In this document: positions 45,090-53,629 of the stretch, piece after piece | Position numbering within the stretch: the stretch's first letter is position 1 | Layout of the letters: each line of letters begins with the position of its first letter | DNA from: Phycisphaerales bacterium | GTDB lineage: Bacteria; Planctomycetota; Phycisphaerae; Phycisphaerales; UBA1924 | Direction of reading: 5' to 3' | Length of the DNA stretch: 64,000 bases | Assembly: GCA_040217175.1 (NCBI GenBank) | Contig: JAVJNT010000002.1 | Location: forward strand, 682,001-746,000 | Made by a program: the position numbers and the translations under genes | The notes under the pieces: generated by a model | Databases searched by the model: none | What the model saw: the letters and a program-made list of their open reading frames with translations, nothing else | What the model was told of the DNA's origin: nothing

Positions 45090-45881
45090 CTAGTGCCTGA
45101 GCGAGTAGTCCCACCGCCAGCCCGGCTCTTCCAGCGGCCGACGCGACGAATCGACGTGTCCGTCGAGGAACGCCACGTTGATGCCCGAGCCGTGACGTGA
45201 GGCGGGCATCCACAGCCGCCCGTCGTCGTACAACGAGTCGGCCTCCGTGGGCGGGGCCGAGTACACGGGCGTGACGCCGCGGCGCGTCGCCTCGCGGCCG
45301 TCGACGTCCCACGCCAGCGGCACCATCGACTCGTCGATTACCCGTTCGTTCAGGCACGTGCTCATGCTCCGACCACCCGGACCTTCGATCCGGTGCAGCC
45401 TGGCGTTGAAGGTGTACGAAACCGTGTCCCAACTCGCTACGCCGCCGCTCGAGCACGGTGCATCGCGCCGGAGCACGAGATCGCCGCGAACGGCCGCGCA
45501 ACGAAGCGGAACGTCTTCAGAATTGCCGAGGGAGACCTGCGAGCGACCCTGCCCGTAGCGCCAGTACTCGTCGATGCCGTAGAGGCTCTCCTGGAACGTC
45601 TCGATGGCTACGTGCCCGTGACGCGAGCAGGGGTCGTGCGTCCGGCCTTCGTCGAGCGCGGGGTCGAGGAACATCCGCAGGTCGAACGCGACGTTGCGGA
45701 GGGACATCTGGCAGCGAAACGACCTCGACGCATCGATGGCGCTCGCGAGCACTGGGAGCAAGATCCCGAGCAGCACGGCGAGCAACGCCATCACCACGAG
45801 CGCCTCGAGCAGCGTGACGCCGCGGCTGGCCGTGCACCGTGCACGACGAATCTGCCTTCGGTTGAGCGCTCGGTTCTGCAA
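45090..45881 (-). CDS. Pseudopilin-like protein with H-X9-DG motif
   Basis: The 263-residue protein begins with a short cationic leader and the type IV/II pseudopilin cleavage region SRGVTLLEALVVMALLAVLLGILLP (usual consensus GFTLIE), so prepilin peptidase is expected to process it. The C-terminus contains the H-X9-DG pattern: HGSGINVAFLDG, with His and Asp-Gly separated by nine residues, which is a planctomycete prepilin-associated motif. The start appears to be TTG at 45881, with GGAG eleven to eight bases upstream. It is the first gene of the kinase/regulator operon, downstream of a strong TATAAT promoter. It could be a surface-associated sensor or secretion component. Confidence 0.85.
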   Translation of the reverse strand: MQNRALNRRQIRRARCTASRGVTLLEALVVMALLAVLLGILLPVLASAIDASRSFRCQMSLRNVAFDLRMFLDPALDEGRTHDPCSRHGHVAIETFQESLYGIDEYWRYGQGRSQVSLGNSEDVPLRCAAVRGDLVLRRDAPCSSGGVASWDTVSYTFNARLHRIEGPGGRSMSTCLNERVIDESMVPLAWDVDGREATRRGVTPVYSAPPTEADSLYDDGRLWMPASRHGSGINVAFLDGHVDSSRRPLEEPGWRWDYSLRH

Positions 45882-45900
45882 CCAGGATCTCCGACGGGCC

Positions 45901-45923
45901 CTTGCTGACGATTATACAGCAAG
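45901..45923 (-). promoter_or_regulatory. TATAAT promoter box inside an inverted repeat, pseudopilin operon
   Basis: On the minus strand the bases read CTTGCTG-TATAATCGT-CAGCAAG: a perfect -10 hexamer (45916-45911) flanked by perfect 7-bp arms. The predicted transcription start lies about 25 bp before the TTG start codon, with a GGAG ribosome site between. No good -35 is present 17 bp upstream, which suggests an activator-dependent promoter or an operator overlapping the -10. Confidence 0.55.
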
Positions 45924-45929
45924 AGGGGT

Positions 45930-45981
45930 GAAAATGGGCCAAAGATGTGATGCGGTGGTAAAACAGCGAAAATGGCCAAAA
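45930..45981. repeat. Direct repeats upstream of the pseudopilin operon
   Basis: GAAAATGGGCCAAA (45930-45943) and GAAAATGGCCAAAA (45968-45981) are nearly identical, 38 bp apart. Both lie 7-65 bp upstream of the operon's -10 box, where a transcription factor could bind. This block is more AT-rich than its surroundings. Confidence 0.55.
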
Positions 45982-46220
45982 AGGGCCTATGGCGGCCACC
46001 AAGGGCCCGCGGTCCAGCACATCTAGGGGGCTCTGCGGGTCGGGCCGCTTTCCCTTGATCCGCTTGACGAGTTTCTTATTGGAGGTTCTCTGGGAAGAAA
46101 TCGGCGCAAACGACACTGCGCTCATCGAGTGAGATCGTCTCTTCACACCACGATTCTTGTCCGGATCGACGCGCGCACCGAGGACCTCGGGCCGGCCGGT
46201 CCGCTTCACAACCTCGAGAA

Positions 46221-46294
46221 TGAGCGCAACAGGACTCGAACCTGTGACCTCTGCCATGTGACGGCAGCGCTCTAGCCAACTGAGCTATGCGCCC
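46221..46294 (-). tRNA. tRNA-Val (anticodon CAC)
   Basis: The acceptor stem pairs GGGCGCA with TGCGCTC (one G-T wobble), with discriminator A. The D-arm reads GCTCAGTTGG, and the T-arm has GGTTCGAGTCC. The anticodon stem CTGCC/GGCAG carries the seven-base loop GTCACAT, giving anticodon CAC for valine codon GUG. CCA is not encoded. Confidence 0.93.
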
Positions 46295-46323
46295 GAGCCG
46301 GTGAGTATATCCGAGCCCTCTCC

Positions 46324-47802
46324 TCACGTCCCGGCAGATGGGCTCCGCCGCAGCGCCAGCACGGTCCGATCGTCGCTGGCCTCGACCCCGCCGGTGAAGC
46401 GTTCGGCCGCTTCCAGCAGGCCTTCGACGACCGCCTGCGGGCCGCTTGCGGCCAGCCGCTCAGCGACCTCGATCATCCGGTCGACGCCGAACTGCTCGCC
46501 TGTCGGTCCGCTCGCTTCGGCGATGCCATCGGTCGCCACCAACAGCAGGTCGCCGGGCTCGAGCGTGACCGAGCGCGCCGCGTACTGGGGCAAGTCGGCC
46601 AAGATGCCCAACGGCACCGTATCGGTCGTCAGGCGTTCGGCCCGGCCCGTCGACGCCCGAACGACGAGCTGAGGGTCCTGGCCCGCGCTCACCATCCGAA
46701 CGACGCCGTTGGCTGCGTCGAGCACGCCCATCCACGCCGTCACGAACCGGCCGTCGGGCAGGTTCTCGTGCATGCGTTGGTTGAGCACGTCGGTGATGCG
46801 GACGACGTCGTGGTCGGGTTCGTGCTGCCACGCCAGCTTGGCCATGGCCTGGAGCTGCGACACCGCCAGCGCCGGACCGATGCCGTGGCCCGTGGCATCT
46901 GCGATCATCATCGAGACGGCCTTCCCCCCATCGAGACGCGTGAAGTCGAACGTGTCGCCGCCGGTCTCCTCGGCGGGGATGCTTTCGCCCGCCAGTTCGT
47001 ATCCCGCCAGCGTCGGAAGCTCGCGGGGCAGCGCTGCCTGCTGGATTCGACGAGCCACGAGCAAGCCCTCGCGCATCTGGCGATTGAGTTGCTCCTGCAC
47101 GCCCTCGAACCGGTTCATGAGCGCGTTGAGCCCGAGGCCCGAGATGCCCAGCACGCCCACGGCCGCGATGCCCGCGAACACGAGCACCCAACGCGTGCTC
47201 TCGCGTCCCACGTTGACGACGCTGCCCACGGGCTGGTGCACGAGCAGGCGGAGCCCGTCGTCGCCCACCGGCTGCGTGCCCACGAAGTGGAAGTCGCTGG
47301 TGAACTGCACGATGCCCGTACTCGGCATGCCGACGGCGCCCGCCTGCATGAGCGGGACCGACTGGTCACGATTTCCAAGGCTTTCCGCGAGTTCCTTCCC
47401 ATCGAAGCTGAACTCACGCAAGCCCGGGTTCTCGCGGATCTCGGGATGACACAGCAGGCGCCCGCTGGGCTCGACCAGGCACACGAACCCACCGGCGAGA
47501 AGGCCGCTGAGCTCTTCATCCTCGATGATCCGCTGGAGTCGCTCCCACTGTTCGCTGCCGAACTCGACGTCGCCCATGGTCTCGGGCAGCAGCTTGGCGA
47601 CGTTGGCGGCGATCTCGGCGTTCTGCTGTTGCACGAGGTCCTCGACCACGCCGGCGAACGACCGCTGGACCAGCCGGAACGTCGCGAACCAGCCGATGCT
47701 CAGCACGATGGCTTGCAACACGAGCGCCGACACGAGCAGCGCCCGGCGGCTCTTCGGCCGAGAGAGGACCCCGATGATCTTCGGACCGCGCGTACCAACC
47801 AC
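46324..47802 (-). CDS. SpoIIE-type PP2C phosphatase with membrane sensor
   Basis: This 492-residue protein has two membrane helices (about 20-42 and 205-230) bounding an extracytoplasmic sensor region of about 160 residues, then a cytoplasmic linker (RRIQQAALP) and a SpoIIE/RsbU-type phosphatase domain (about 265-485) with metal-binding motifs ETGGDTFDF, DATGHGIGPALA and DDRTVLAL. Such proteins dephosphorylate anti-anti-sigma factors in partner-switching systems. No obvious antagonist (STAS) gene is nearby. The start is GTG at 47802, with GGGAGG seven bases upstream. It is 98 bp downstream of phoU on the same strand, but a functional link is not established. Confidence 0.88.
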   Translation of the reverse strand: MVGTRGPKIIGVLSRPKSRRALLVSALVLQAIVLSIGWFATFRLVQRSFAGVVEDLVQQQNAEIAANVAKLLPETMGDVEFGSEQWERLQRIIEDEELSGLLAGGFVCLVEPSGRLLCHPEIRENPGLREFSFDGKELAESLGNRDQSVPLMQAGAVGMPSTGIVQFTSDFHFVGTQPVGDDGLRLLVHQPVGSVVNVGRESTRWVLVFAGIAAVGVLGISGLGLNALMNRFEGVQEQLNRQMREGLLVARRIQQAALPRELPTLAGYELAGESIPAEETGGDTFDFTRLDGGKAVSMMIADATGHGIGPALAVSQLQAMAKLAWQHEPDHDVVRITDVLNQRMHENLPDGRFVTAWMGVLDAANGVVRMVSAGQDPQLVVRASTGRAERLTTDTVPLGILADLPQYAARSVTLEPGDLLLVATDGIAEASGPTGEQFGVDRMIEVAERLAASGPQAVVEGLLEAAERFTGGVEASDDRTVLALRRSPSAGT

Positions 47803-47900
47803 CGATCGCCTCCCAAGACGCCTGGCGTGTTCGGTAGCCCCAATCGCGGCGGCCCGCAGACTGTTCCGCGAAAGCGAACCAGGCCGCGAGAGGGCGTCTC

Positions 47901-48593
47901 TTAAGAGTGCCGGACGTTCTCGCCGGTCTCCCGGAAGATCAGGTCCCGGCAGATGCCTGCCATGACGTCGGCGGTCCGCTCGAGTTCTCGGCCCACACGG
48001 AAGATGTACAGGCCCGCCAGATCGCCCTGCGGCTCGTTGTTGATGATGCCCAGGGTCTCGGAGAACAGCGTCTTCTCGAGATCATCGATGACCTCGTCCT
48101 CGGCGATGATCTCGCGAGCGGCATCGAGGTCTTCGTCGAGCACGGCCCGGAGCGTCTTGTGGCAGCAGGCGGGCACGCGGTGGGCCATCTCGATGAGCGA
48201 CGTCGGCCAGCGCGGTTCGATCCCCGCCTTGACCATGCGCGACGCGCACTTGGCGATGCTGGTGGCGTGGTCGCCCACACGCTCGACCTGCGTGTTTACG
48301 CGCAGCACGAACAACACCTCGCGGAAATCGCTGGCGACCGGGTGCTGCATCAGCAGCAGGTCGAGGCACGCTTCCTCGATCTCCAGTTCCTGCCGATCGA
48401 TGACATCATCCTGCTTGCGGACGGCCTTGGCCTGGGGCCGGTCGAGCCGCAGGAGGGCGTCCAGGGCCTGCTCGATCATGGCCGTCGCGTACGACGCTTC
48501 CTTGATGAGCTGCCGCTTGAGGCTGACGATCTGCCGCGGCAGGCCCTGCCCGCCGATCGGGCGATCGAATGCCGGTCGTGATTCCATCAGCAA
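47901..48593 (-). CDS. phoU: PhoU-like phosphate-transport regulator
   Basis: PhoU represses phosphate uptake and signals phosphate status to the PhoR kinase. The 230-residue protein has the two-fold three-helix repeat; each half carries the metal-binding signature, here RVNTQVERVGDHATSIAK (about residue 97) and ELERTADVMAGI (about 210). The start is ambiguous: TTG at 48593 has ideal spacing to a GGAGGGG, but ATG at 48587 is the ordinary codon. No pst or pho genes are adjacent, which is unusual. It is divergent from the methyltransferase and just upstream of the SpoIIE-type phosphatase. Confidence 0.85.
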   Translation of the reverse strand: MLMESRPAFDRPIGGQGLPRQIVSLKRQLIKEASYATAMIEQALDALLRLDRPQAKAVRKQDDVIDRQELEIEEACLDLLLMQHPVASDFREVLFVLRVNTQVERVGDHATSIAKCASRMVKAGIEPRWPTSLIEMAHRVPACCHKTLRAVLDEDLDAAREIIAEDEVIDDLEKTLFSETLGIINNEPQGDLAGLYIFRVGRELERTADVMAGICRDLIFRETGENVRHS

Positions 48594-48693
48594 GCCACCC
48601 CTCCGTGGTGCGGGGCAGAATTCGCGTGGCGGATGCCCCGGAGACCATCGGTGATTCTAGGCATGACGCTCCACCGGGCGTACGCTCCGGAAG

Positions 48694-49704
48694 ATGTATT
48701 CGCCCTCGCATACGAGTGCCGAACGCCGGTCGGCGCCGTCCCACGACGCGCCGCAACCCGAGCCCGGGAACGGTTGCCTGACCGCCGAACGGACCGCGCC
48801 TGCCCCGCCTCAGCCCGCGCCCGCGGGGCCCGTTCGTCCGGCCCGAGACATCGAGATCGCGACGCCGCCGAGGCGGGGACGGCTGGCAGCCGCACTCGTG
48901 TCGGCGTGGAAGCGCTCCGTCCGACGCGTGCTCCGCCCAGCGCTCGTACCACTCGAAGATGCGATCGCCGGCGCCGGTGGGTGGCACGCGTGGCGCGGCG
49001 GACTCGACGGCAGCCTGACCAGCGCCATCGGCGACGTGCACATCGAACGACGCCTGCGCGACGAACTCGCGTACTGGGTGCGGGCCGTCAACGTGCCGGG
49101 CGCCCACGAGGCCATCGATCCAACGTACGGCGACTTCCACGCCGTCTTCGCCCGCTGGCAGACCGACCGGTGCAAGGAACTGGCCGACTGGCTGGGCGTG
49201 CCCGACGTCGCGGCATGGCAGCTCGACACCGCGGTGCTCGAGATCGGCGGCGGTCCACACCCCATGGTCGCCCAGGGCCGGTGGCGTCTCGCCGCGGCGG
49301 TCGACCCGCTCAACGACGGGTACGCCTCGTGCGAGCTGTTCCCGCCCGGTCCACTCGGCTTCACGCCCGTCGCCGCCTCGGGCGAGCAGATGCCCGTGAC
49401 GAGCGCGAGCTTCGACGTGGTCGTGTGCGACAACTGCCTCGACCACGTGGCCGACCCGGGCCGCGTCGTCGCCGAGATCGCACGCGTGCTCAGGCCGGGC
49501 GGCCACGCCTGGATCCTGGTCGACCTGCGGACCTCGATCGACGACATGCACCCGCACGCCTTTACGCCCGAGCTGCTCGGCGCCATGCTCACGAGCCAGG
49601 GCCTCGACACGGTCCGCGAGCGCGTGGGTGAGCACGCCAGCCATCCGCTGGCCTACGGCGAGGTCCGCGTGCTCGCGCGAAAGCGCGATGATCGGCCGGG
49701 CTGA
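48694..49704 (+). CDS. SAM-dependent methyltransferase
   Basis: This 336-residue protein has a Pro/Ala-rich disordered N-terminus (residues 1-55), then a basic helix and a class I methyltransferase domain (about 150-320). The SAM motif is AVLEIGGGPHPMVAQGRW, followed by an acidic loop (AVDPLNDGY), a VVVCDNCLDHVADP motif and LRPGGHAWILVDL. The target cannot be inferred. A CGGAAG ribosome site precedes the ATG at 48694. A strong terminator on the opposite strand lies beyond its 3' end. Methyltransferases of this shape often act on sugars or lipids in glycan synthesis. Confidence 0.85.
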   Translation: MYSPSHTSAERRSAPSHDAPQPEPGNGCLTAERTAPAPPQPAPAGPVRPARDIEIATPPRRGRLAAALVSAWKRSVRRVLRPALVPLEDAIAGAGGWHAWRGGLDGSLTSAIGDVHIERRLRDELAYWVRAVNVPGAHEAIDPTYGDFHAVFARWQTDRCKELADWLGVPDVAAWQLDTAVLEIGGGPHPMVAQGRWRLAAAVDPLNDGYASCELFPPGPLGFTPVAASGEQMPVTSASFDVVVCDNCLDHVADPGRVVAEIARVLRPGGHAWILVDLRTSIDDMHPHAFTPELLGAMLTSQGLDTVRERVGEHASHPLAYGEVRVLARKRDDRPG

Positions 49705-49734
49705 ACGAGCCGCGTCTGGAATGCAAGCACAAAC

Positions 49735-49768
49735 GAAAAACCCCCGGGCCTGGTGGCGGGCCCGGGGG
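49735..49768 (-). terminator. Rho-independent terminator of nrdJ
   Basis: CCCCCGGGCC (49741-49750) and GGCCCGGGGG (49759-49768) form a perfect 10-bp stem over an 8-nt loop. On the minus strand it is followed by TTTTT (49740-49736). It lies 128 bp after the nrdJ stop and about 35 bp beyond the converging methyltransferase. Confidence 0.85.
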
Positions 49769-49896
49769 CGGGTGGCGATCATCGGGACCGGGTGGTGGCG
49801 TGCCCGCCGTTGAGAAGGGGGCGGGCGTGATCCCGACGATCTGTGGGAGAGAAGGAGTTCTTCAGACCGACGCGCGCCCGCGTCGGCGCGTCGTCA

Positions 49897-52800
49897 TCAG
49901 CTGCACCCCATGCTGTTGCCGCAGTTCAGGCACTTGTAGCAGGTGCCGTTGCGAACGGTGATCGTGCCGCACACGTCGCACGCGGGCGCGTCGGCCATGC
50001 TCTCGAGCATCGACGAGAGCTGCGCCGCCTCGCCGCTCTTGGTCTGGACGTTCGCCTGGCCCTGGGCCGAAGCCTCGACAGCCGGCTGGCGGTCGACGAC
50101 GACCACCTCGGCGGCACGGTGCGCCTGGGCCGAACCCGTCGCGGCTTCCGAACGCTCCGGATTAGCTTCACGCGTCGCGCGTGCGGCGATCTCGACCCGC
50201 CCACCGGACCCCTCCGTGGGTCCGGCGAGCGAACGAATGCGGTCACTCGTCCCTGAGCTTGCGTCGGTCTTCGCGGCCTCGCCCGAGCCGCCACGCTTGG
50301 GCGTGTTGGCCTCGCGATAGCCCGGGATGAACTGGATGCCCAGCCAGCGGAAGATGTAGTCCACCAGGCTCTTGGCCAGCGGGATGTCGCGGTTGGTCGT
50401 CATGCCCGCCGGCTCGAAGCGCTGGTGCGTGAACTTGCGGACCAGGCTCTCCAGCGGCACGCCGTACTGCAAGGACACGCTCACCGCCGTGCCCAGGCTG
50501 TCCATCAGGCCGCCGATGGTCGAGCCTTCCTTGGCCATGGTGATGAAGAGCTCGCCCGGCATGCCGTCCTCGTACAGGCCCACCGTCAGGTAGCCCTCGT
50601 GGCCGGCGATGTTGAACTTGTGCGTGATCGACCCCCGCGTGTCGGGCAGACGACGACGCATGGGCCGGTGCACGATCCGCTCGACCGTCTTCACCGTCGC
50701 AGCCGCATCGGCCTTGCTGGCCTGCTCGGCCGCCGTCACGGTGAGCTCTTCGACCTCTTCGAGCGCCTCGGCCTCGCCTTGCTCGTCGATCTCGACCTCG
50801 TCCTCGAGGTCGACCGCCACCAGCACCGGCTCTTCGGCCTGCTTCTCGTCGCCGTCTTCACTGGCCGCGTCGCTCTTGGTGCTCAGCGGCTGGCTGAGCT
50901 TGCAGCCGTCGCGGTAGAGCGCGTTGGCCTTCAGCCCCAGCTCCCAGCTCAGGCGGTAGCAGTCCTTGATGTCGTCGACGCTCGCGTCGTTGGGCAGGTT
51001 GATCGTCTTGCTGATCGCACCACTGATGAACGGCTGGGCCGCCGCCATCATCCGGATGTGGCCCTGCGGCTCGATGAACCGCGTGCTCAAGGGACCGCAC
51101 GTGTTGGCGCAGTCGAACACCGGCAGGTGCTCGTCCTTCAGGTGCGGGGCGCCCTCGAGCGTCTGCGTGCCGCACACCAGCAGGTTCAGCTCGCCGACCT
51201 GCTCGCGAGAGAGCCCGAGCGCCCGCAGCAAGTTGAACGATGGATCGGCCTTGGCTGCCTCCGCGTCGACGCCCGCCCGCTCGAGGGCCTGGTCGCCCAG
51301 CGCCCACGCGCTGAACGCGAATCCCAGCTCGAACACGCCCGGCAGCGCTTCGGTGATGGTCTTGAGGTCGTTCTCGGCCAGTCCCTTGCTCCGCAGCCAC
51401 TGCGCTAGCGTCTGGCCCACCTGCGCGCCCGGCACGCCCTCGGGCAGCTCGACCTCGAGGTGCAGCGTGCCGAGCAAGTAGCGCAGCATGTCTTGCCGCT
51501 CGGTCTCCTCGTAGCCCATCGCCTTGAGCGCGGGCTTCACGCTCGCGTTGGCGATCTTGAAGTAGCCGCCGCCGGCCAGCTTCTTGAACTTCACGAGCGC
51601 AAAGTCCGGCTCCACGCCCGTCGTATCGCAGTCCATCAAGAGGCCGATGGTGCCCGTCGGCGCGATCACCGTCGTCTGGGCGTTGCGGTAGCCGTGCTTC
51701 TCGCCGAGCTGGATGGCCTGGTCCCACGCCATCTTCGCGCGGTCGAGCAGCTCGGGCGTGTTCGCCACGGGCACCTCGCCGCTGCGGCAGCGGGCCTGGT
51801 CGATCGGCACCGGACGCGTCTTGGCGTTCAGCCCCTCCCACTCGGCGGCGCCACGCTTCACGCCGTGAGCGGCGCGCCGGTGGTTGCGCACGACCCGCAG
51901 CATGTTCTCGCTATCGGCCTTGTACCCGGCGAACGGCCCGTGCTCCTTGGCCATCTTCGCCGACATGCGGTACGAGCCGCCGGTCAGGATCGCCGTCAGG
52001 CAGCCGCAGATGGCCCGGCCGTCCTCGCTGTCGTACGGAATGCCCGCCTGCATCAGCATGGCGCCCAGGTTGGCGTAGCCCAGCCCCAGCGTGCGGTACT
52101 TGAAGCTCAGTTCGGCGACTTCCTTGCTCGGGTAGGCGGCCATCAGCACGCTGATCTCGAGCACCATCGTCCACACGTCGATCGCGTGCTCGTACGCACG
52201 CACGTCGAAGTGCCGCGTCGGGCCGTCGTAGAACTTCATGAGGTTCAGCGACGCCAGGTTGCACGCCGTGTTATCGAGGAACATGTACTCCGAGCAAGGG
52301 TTGCTCGCGTTGATGCGGCCGCCCTCGGGGCACGTGTGCCACGCGTTGATCGTGCTGTCGAACTGCACGCCCGGGTCGGCGCACCGCCAGGCGGCGTACG
52401 CGATATCGTCCCAAAGCTTCCGCGCGTCGACCGTCCGCGCCACGCCCTCGGCCGTGCGCCAGCGCGTCTCCCACACGCTGCCCGCGTCGACCGACTCGAA
52501 GAACGCGTCGGGCACGCGCACGGAGTTGTTGCTGTTCTGGCCGCTGACGCTGGCGTAGGCCTCGCCGTTGAAGTCGAAGTCGAGCTTCAGCCCCAGCCGC
52601 TCGGCGGTCTCGCCCACGGTCTCGGGGTCGTGCATGCTGGCCCGCTCGCCGGCGATCTTCTGCAGCCCCTCCACCATCGCCGCCACCTTGATCTCCTCGC
52701 GAACCTTCCAGTTCACGAAGCTCTCGATGTCGGGGTGGTCCATGTCGAGGCAGACCATCTTGGCGGCGCGTCGCGTCGTCCCGCCGCTCTTGATGGCGCT

Positions 52801-53607
52801 GGCGGCCCGGTCGCCGATCTTCAGCCAGCTCATGAGTCCGCTGCTCTTGCCACCGCCGCTCAGGGGCTCGCCCTCGCCGCGCAGCTTGCTGAAGTTGGTG
52901 CCCGTGCCGCTGCCATACTTGAACAGCCGCGCCTCGCGAACCCACAGGTCCATGATGCCGCCGTCGTTCACCAGGTCGTCGCTCACGCTCTGGATGAAGC
53001 ACGCGTGCGGCTGCGGGTGCTCGTACGCCCCGCCGGCCAGGCTCACCTCGCCCGTCTTGGGGTCGGGCACCCAGTGCCCCTGGGCCGGGCCGTCGATGCC
53101 GTAGGCCCAGTGCAAACCGGTGTTGAACCACTGCGGGCTGTTGGGCGCCGCCATCTGGTGGATGAGCATGTACACCAGCTCGTCGTAGAACGCCTGGGCA
53201 TCCTCGGCACTATCGAAGTACTTGTGCTGCTCGCCCCAGTGACGCCAGCAGCCGGCCAGCCGGTGCGCAAGCTGGCGCACGCTGCGCTCCGGCCCGGTCA
53301 CGACGTTGCCGTCCTCGTCCTTCTGCACGCCGGAGGGGAGGCCATCCTTGGCCCGCTTGGCGGCGGCCTGCCACCCCCCGGCGATGATCGAACCGGCCTT
53401 CTCCATCTGCGGCACGCCCGCCTTGCGGAAGTACTTGCTGACGGCAATGTCCGTGGCAAGCTGGCTCCACGACGCCGGCACCTCCGCGTCGTTCATCTCG
53501 AAGACGATGGACCCATCGGGGTTGCTGATCTTGCTCGACCGCGTCGTCCACTTGACGCTGTCGAAGGGATCCTGGCCGGCGGTGGTAAACTTGCGGGTAA
53601 TCTTCAT
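49897..53607 (-). CDS. nrdJ: Adenosylcobalamin-dependent ribonucleotide reductase (class II)
   Basis: This enzyme converts ribonucleotides to deoxyribonucleotides for DNA synthesis, using B12 as radical generator and needing no oxygen. The 1236-residue protein has an N-terminal substrate-binding region (NSPQWFNTGLHWAYG, GSGTGTNFSKLRG), the finger-loop NPCSE (436-440; C438 and E440), PTGTIGLLMDCDTTGVEPD and a TSCPD domain (about 1005-1120, GSITHKFNIAGHEGYLTVGLYEDGMPG). The C-terminus carries the zinc-ribbon/redox motif CxxC-CxxCxxC (CDVCG, CYKCLNCG). Start ATG 53607. The stop is followed at 128 bp by a terminator. The XRE/ImmA pair sits immediately upstream, which is unusual for nrdJ. Confidence 0.96.
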   Translation of the reverse strand: MKITRKFTTAGQDPFDSVKWTTRSSKISNPDGSIVFEMNDAEVPASWSQLATDIAVSKYFRKAGVPQMEKAGSIIAGGWQAAAKRAKDGLPSGVQKDEDGNVVTGPERSVRQLAHRLAGCWRHWGEQHKYFDSAEDAQAFYDELVYMLIHQMAAPNSPQWFNTGLHWAYGIDGPAQGHWVPDPKTGEVSLAGGAYEHPQPHACFIQSVSDDLVNDGGIMDLWVREARLFKYGSGTGTNFSKLRGEGEPLSGGGKSSGLMSWLKIGDRAASAIKSGGTTRRAAKMVCLDMDHPDIESFVNWKVREEIKVAAMVEGLQKIAGERASMHDPETVGETAERLGLKLDFDFNGEAYASVSGQNSNNSVRVPDAFFESVDAGSVWETRWRTAEGVARTVDARKLWDDIAYAAWRCADPGVQFDSTINAWHTCPEGGRINASNPCSEYMFLDNTACNLASLNLMKFYDGPTRHFDVRAYEHAIDVWTMVLEISVLMAAYPSKEVAELSFKYRTLGLGYANLGAMLMQAGIPYDSEDGRAICGCLTAILTGGSYRMSAKMAKEHGPFAGYKADSENMLRVVRNHRRAAHGVKRGAAEWEGLNAKTRPVPIDQARCRSGEVPVANTPELLDRAKMAWDQAIQLGEKHGYRNAQTTVIAPTGTIGLLMDCDTTGVEPDFALVKFKKLAGGGYFKIANASVKPALKAMGYEETERQDMLRYLLGTLHLEVELPEGVPGAQVGQTLAQWLRSKGLAENDLKTITEALPGVFELGFAFSAWALGDQALERAGVDAEAAKADPSFNLLRALGLSREQVGELNLLVCGTQTLEGAPHLKDEHLPVFDCANTCGPLSTRFIEPQGHIRMMAAAQPFISGAISKTINLPNDASVDDIKDCYRLSWELGLKANALYRDGCKLSQPLSTKSDAASEDGDEKQAEEPVLVAVDLEDEVEIDEQGEAEALEEVEELTVTAAEQASKADAAATVKTVERIVHRPMRRRLPDTRGSITHKFNIAGHEGYLTVGLYEDGMPGELFITMAKEGSTIGGLMDSLGTAVSVSLQYGVPLESLVRKFTHQRFEPAGMTTNRDIPLAKSLVDYIFRWLGIQFIPGYREANTPKRGGSGEAAKTDASSGTSDRIRSLAGPTEGSGGRVEIAARATREANPERSEAATGSAQAHRAAEVVVVDRQPAVEASAQGQANVQTKSGEAAQLSSMLESMADAPACDVCGTITVRNGTCYKCLNCGNSMGCS

Positions 53608-53629
53608 CGAGTGCCATCCAAAAATGGTG

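Larger units (their letters stand above)
45882..46220. other. Intergenic region between pseudopilin operon and tRNA-Val
   Basis: This 339-bp region holds the TATAAT/dyad promoter and the direct repeats listed separately. The remaining 46000-46220 contains no convincing gene; a leftward frame there has unusual residue composition and no conserved motif. Confidence 0.6.

Noticed and set aside
45517-46257. Leftward frame of about 246 residues covering the pseudopilin 3' region and tRNA-Val upstream area
   Set aside because: It overlaps the pseudopilin gene and the tRNA and has low-complexity composition without a motif; the part beyond 46000 could not be supported as a separate gene.
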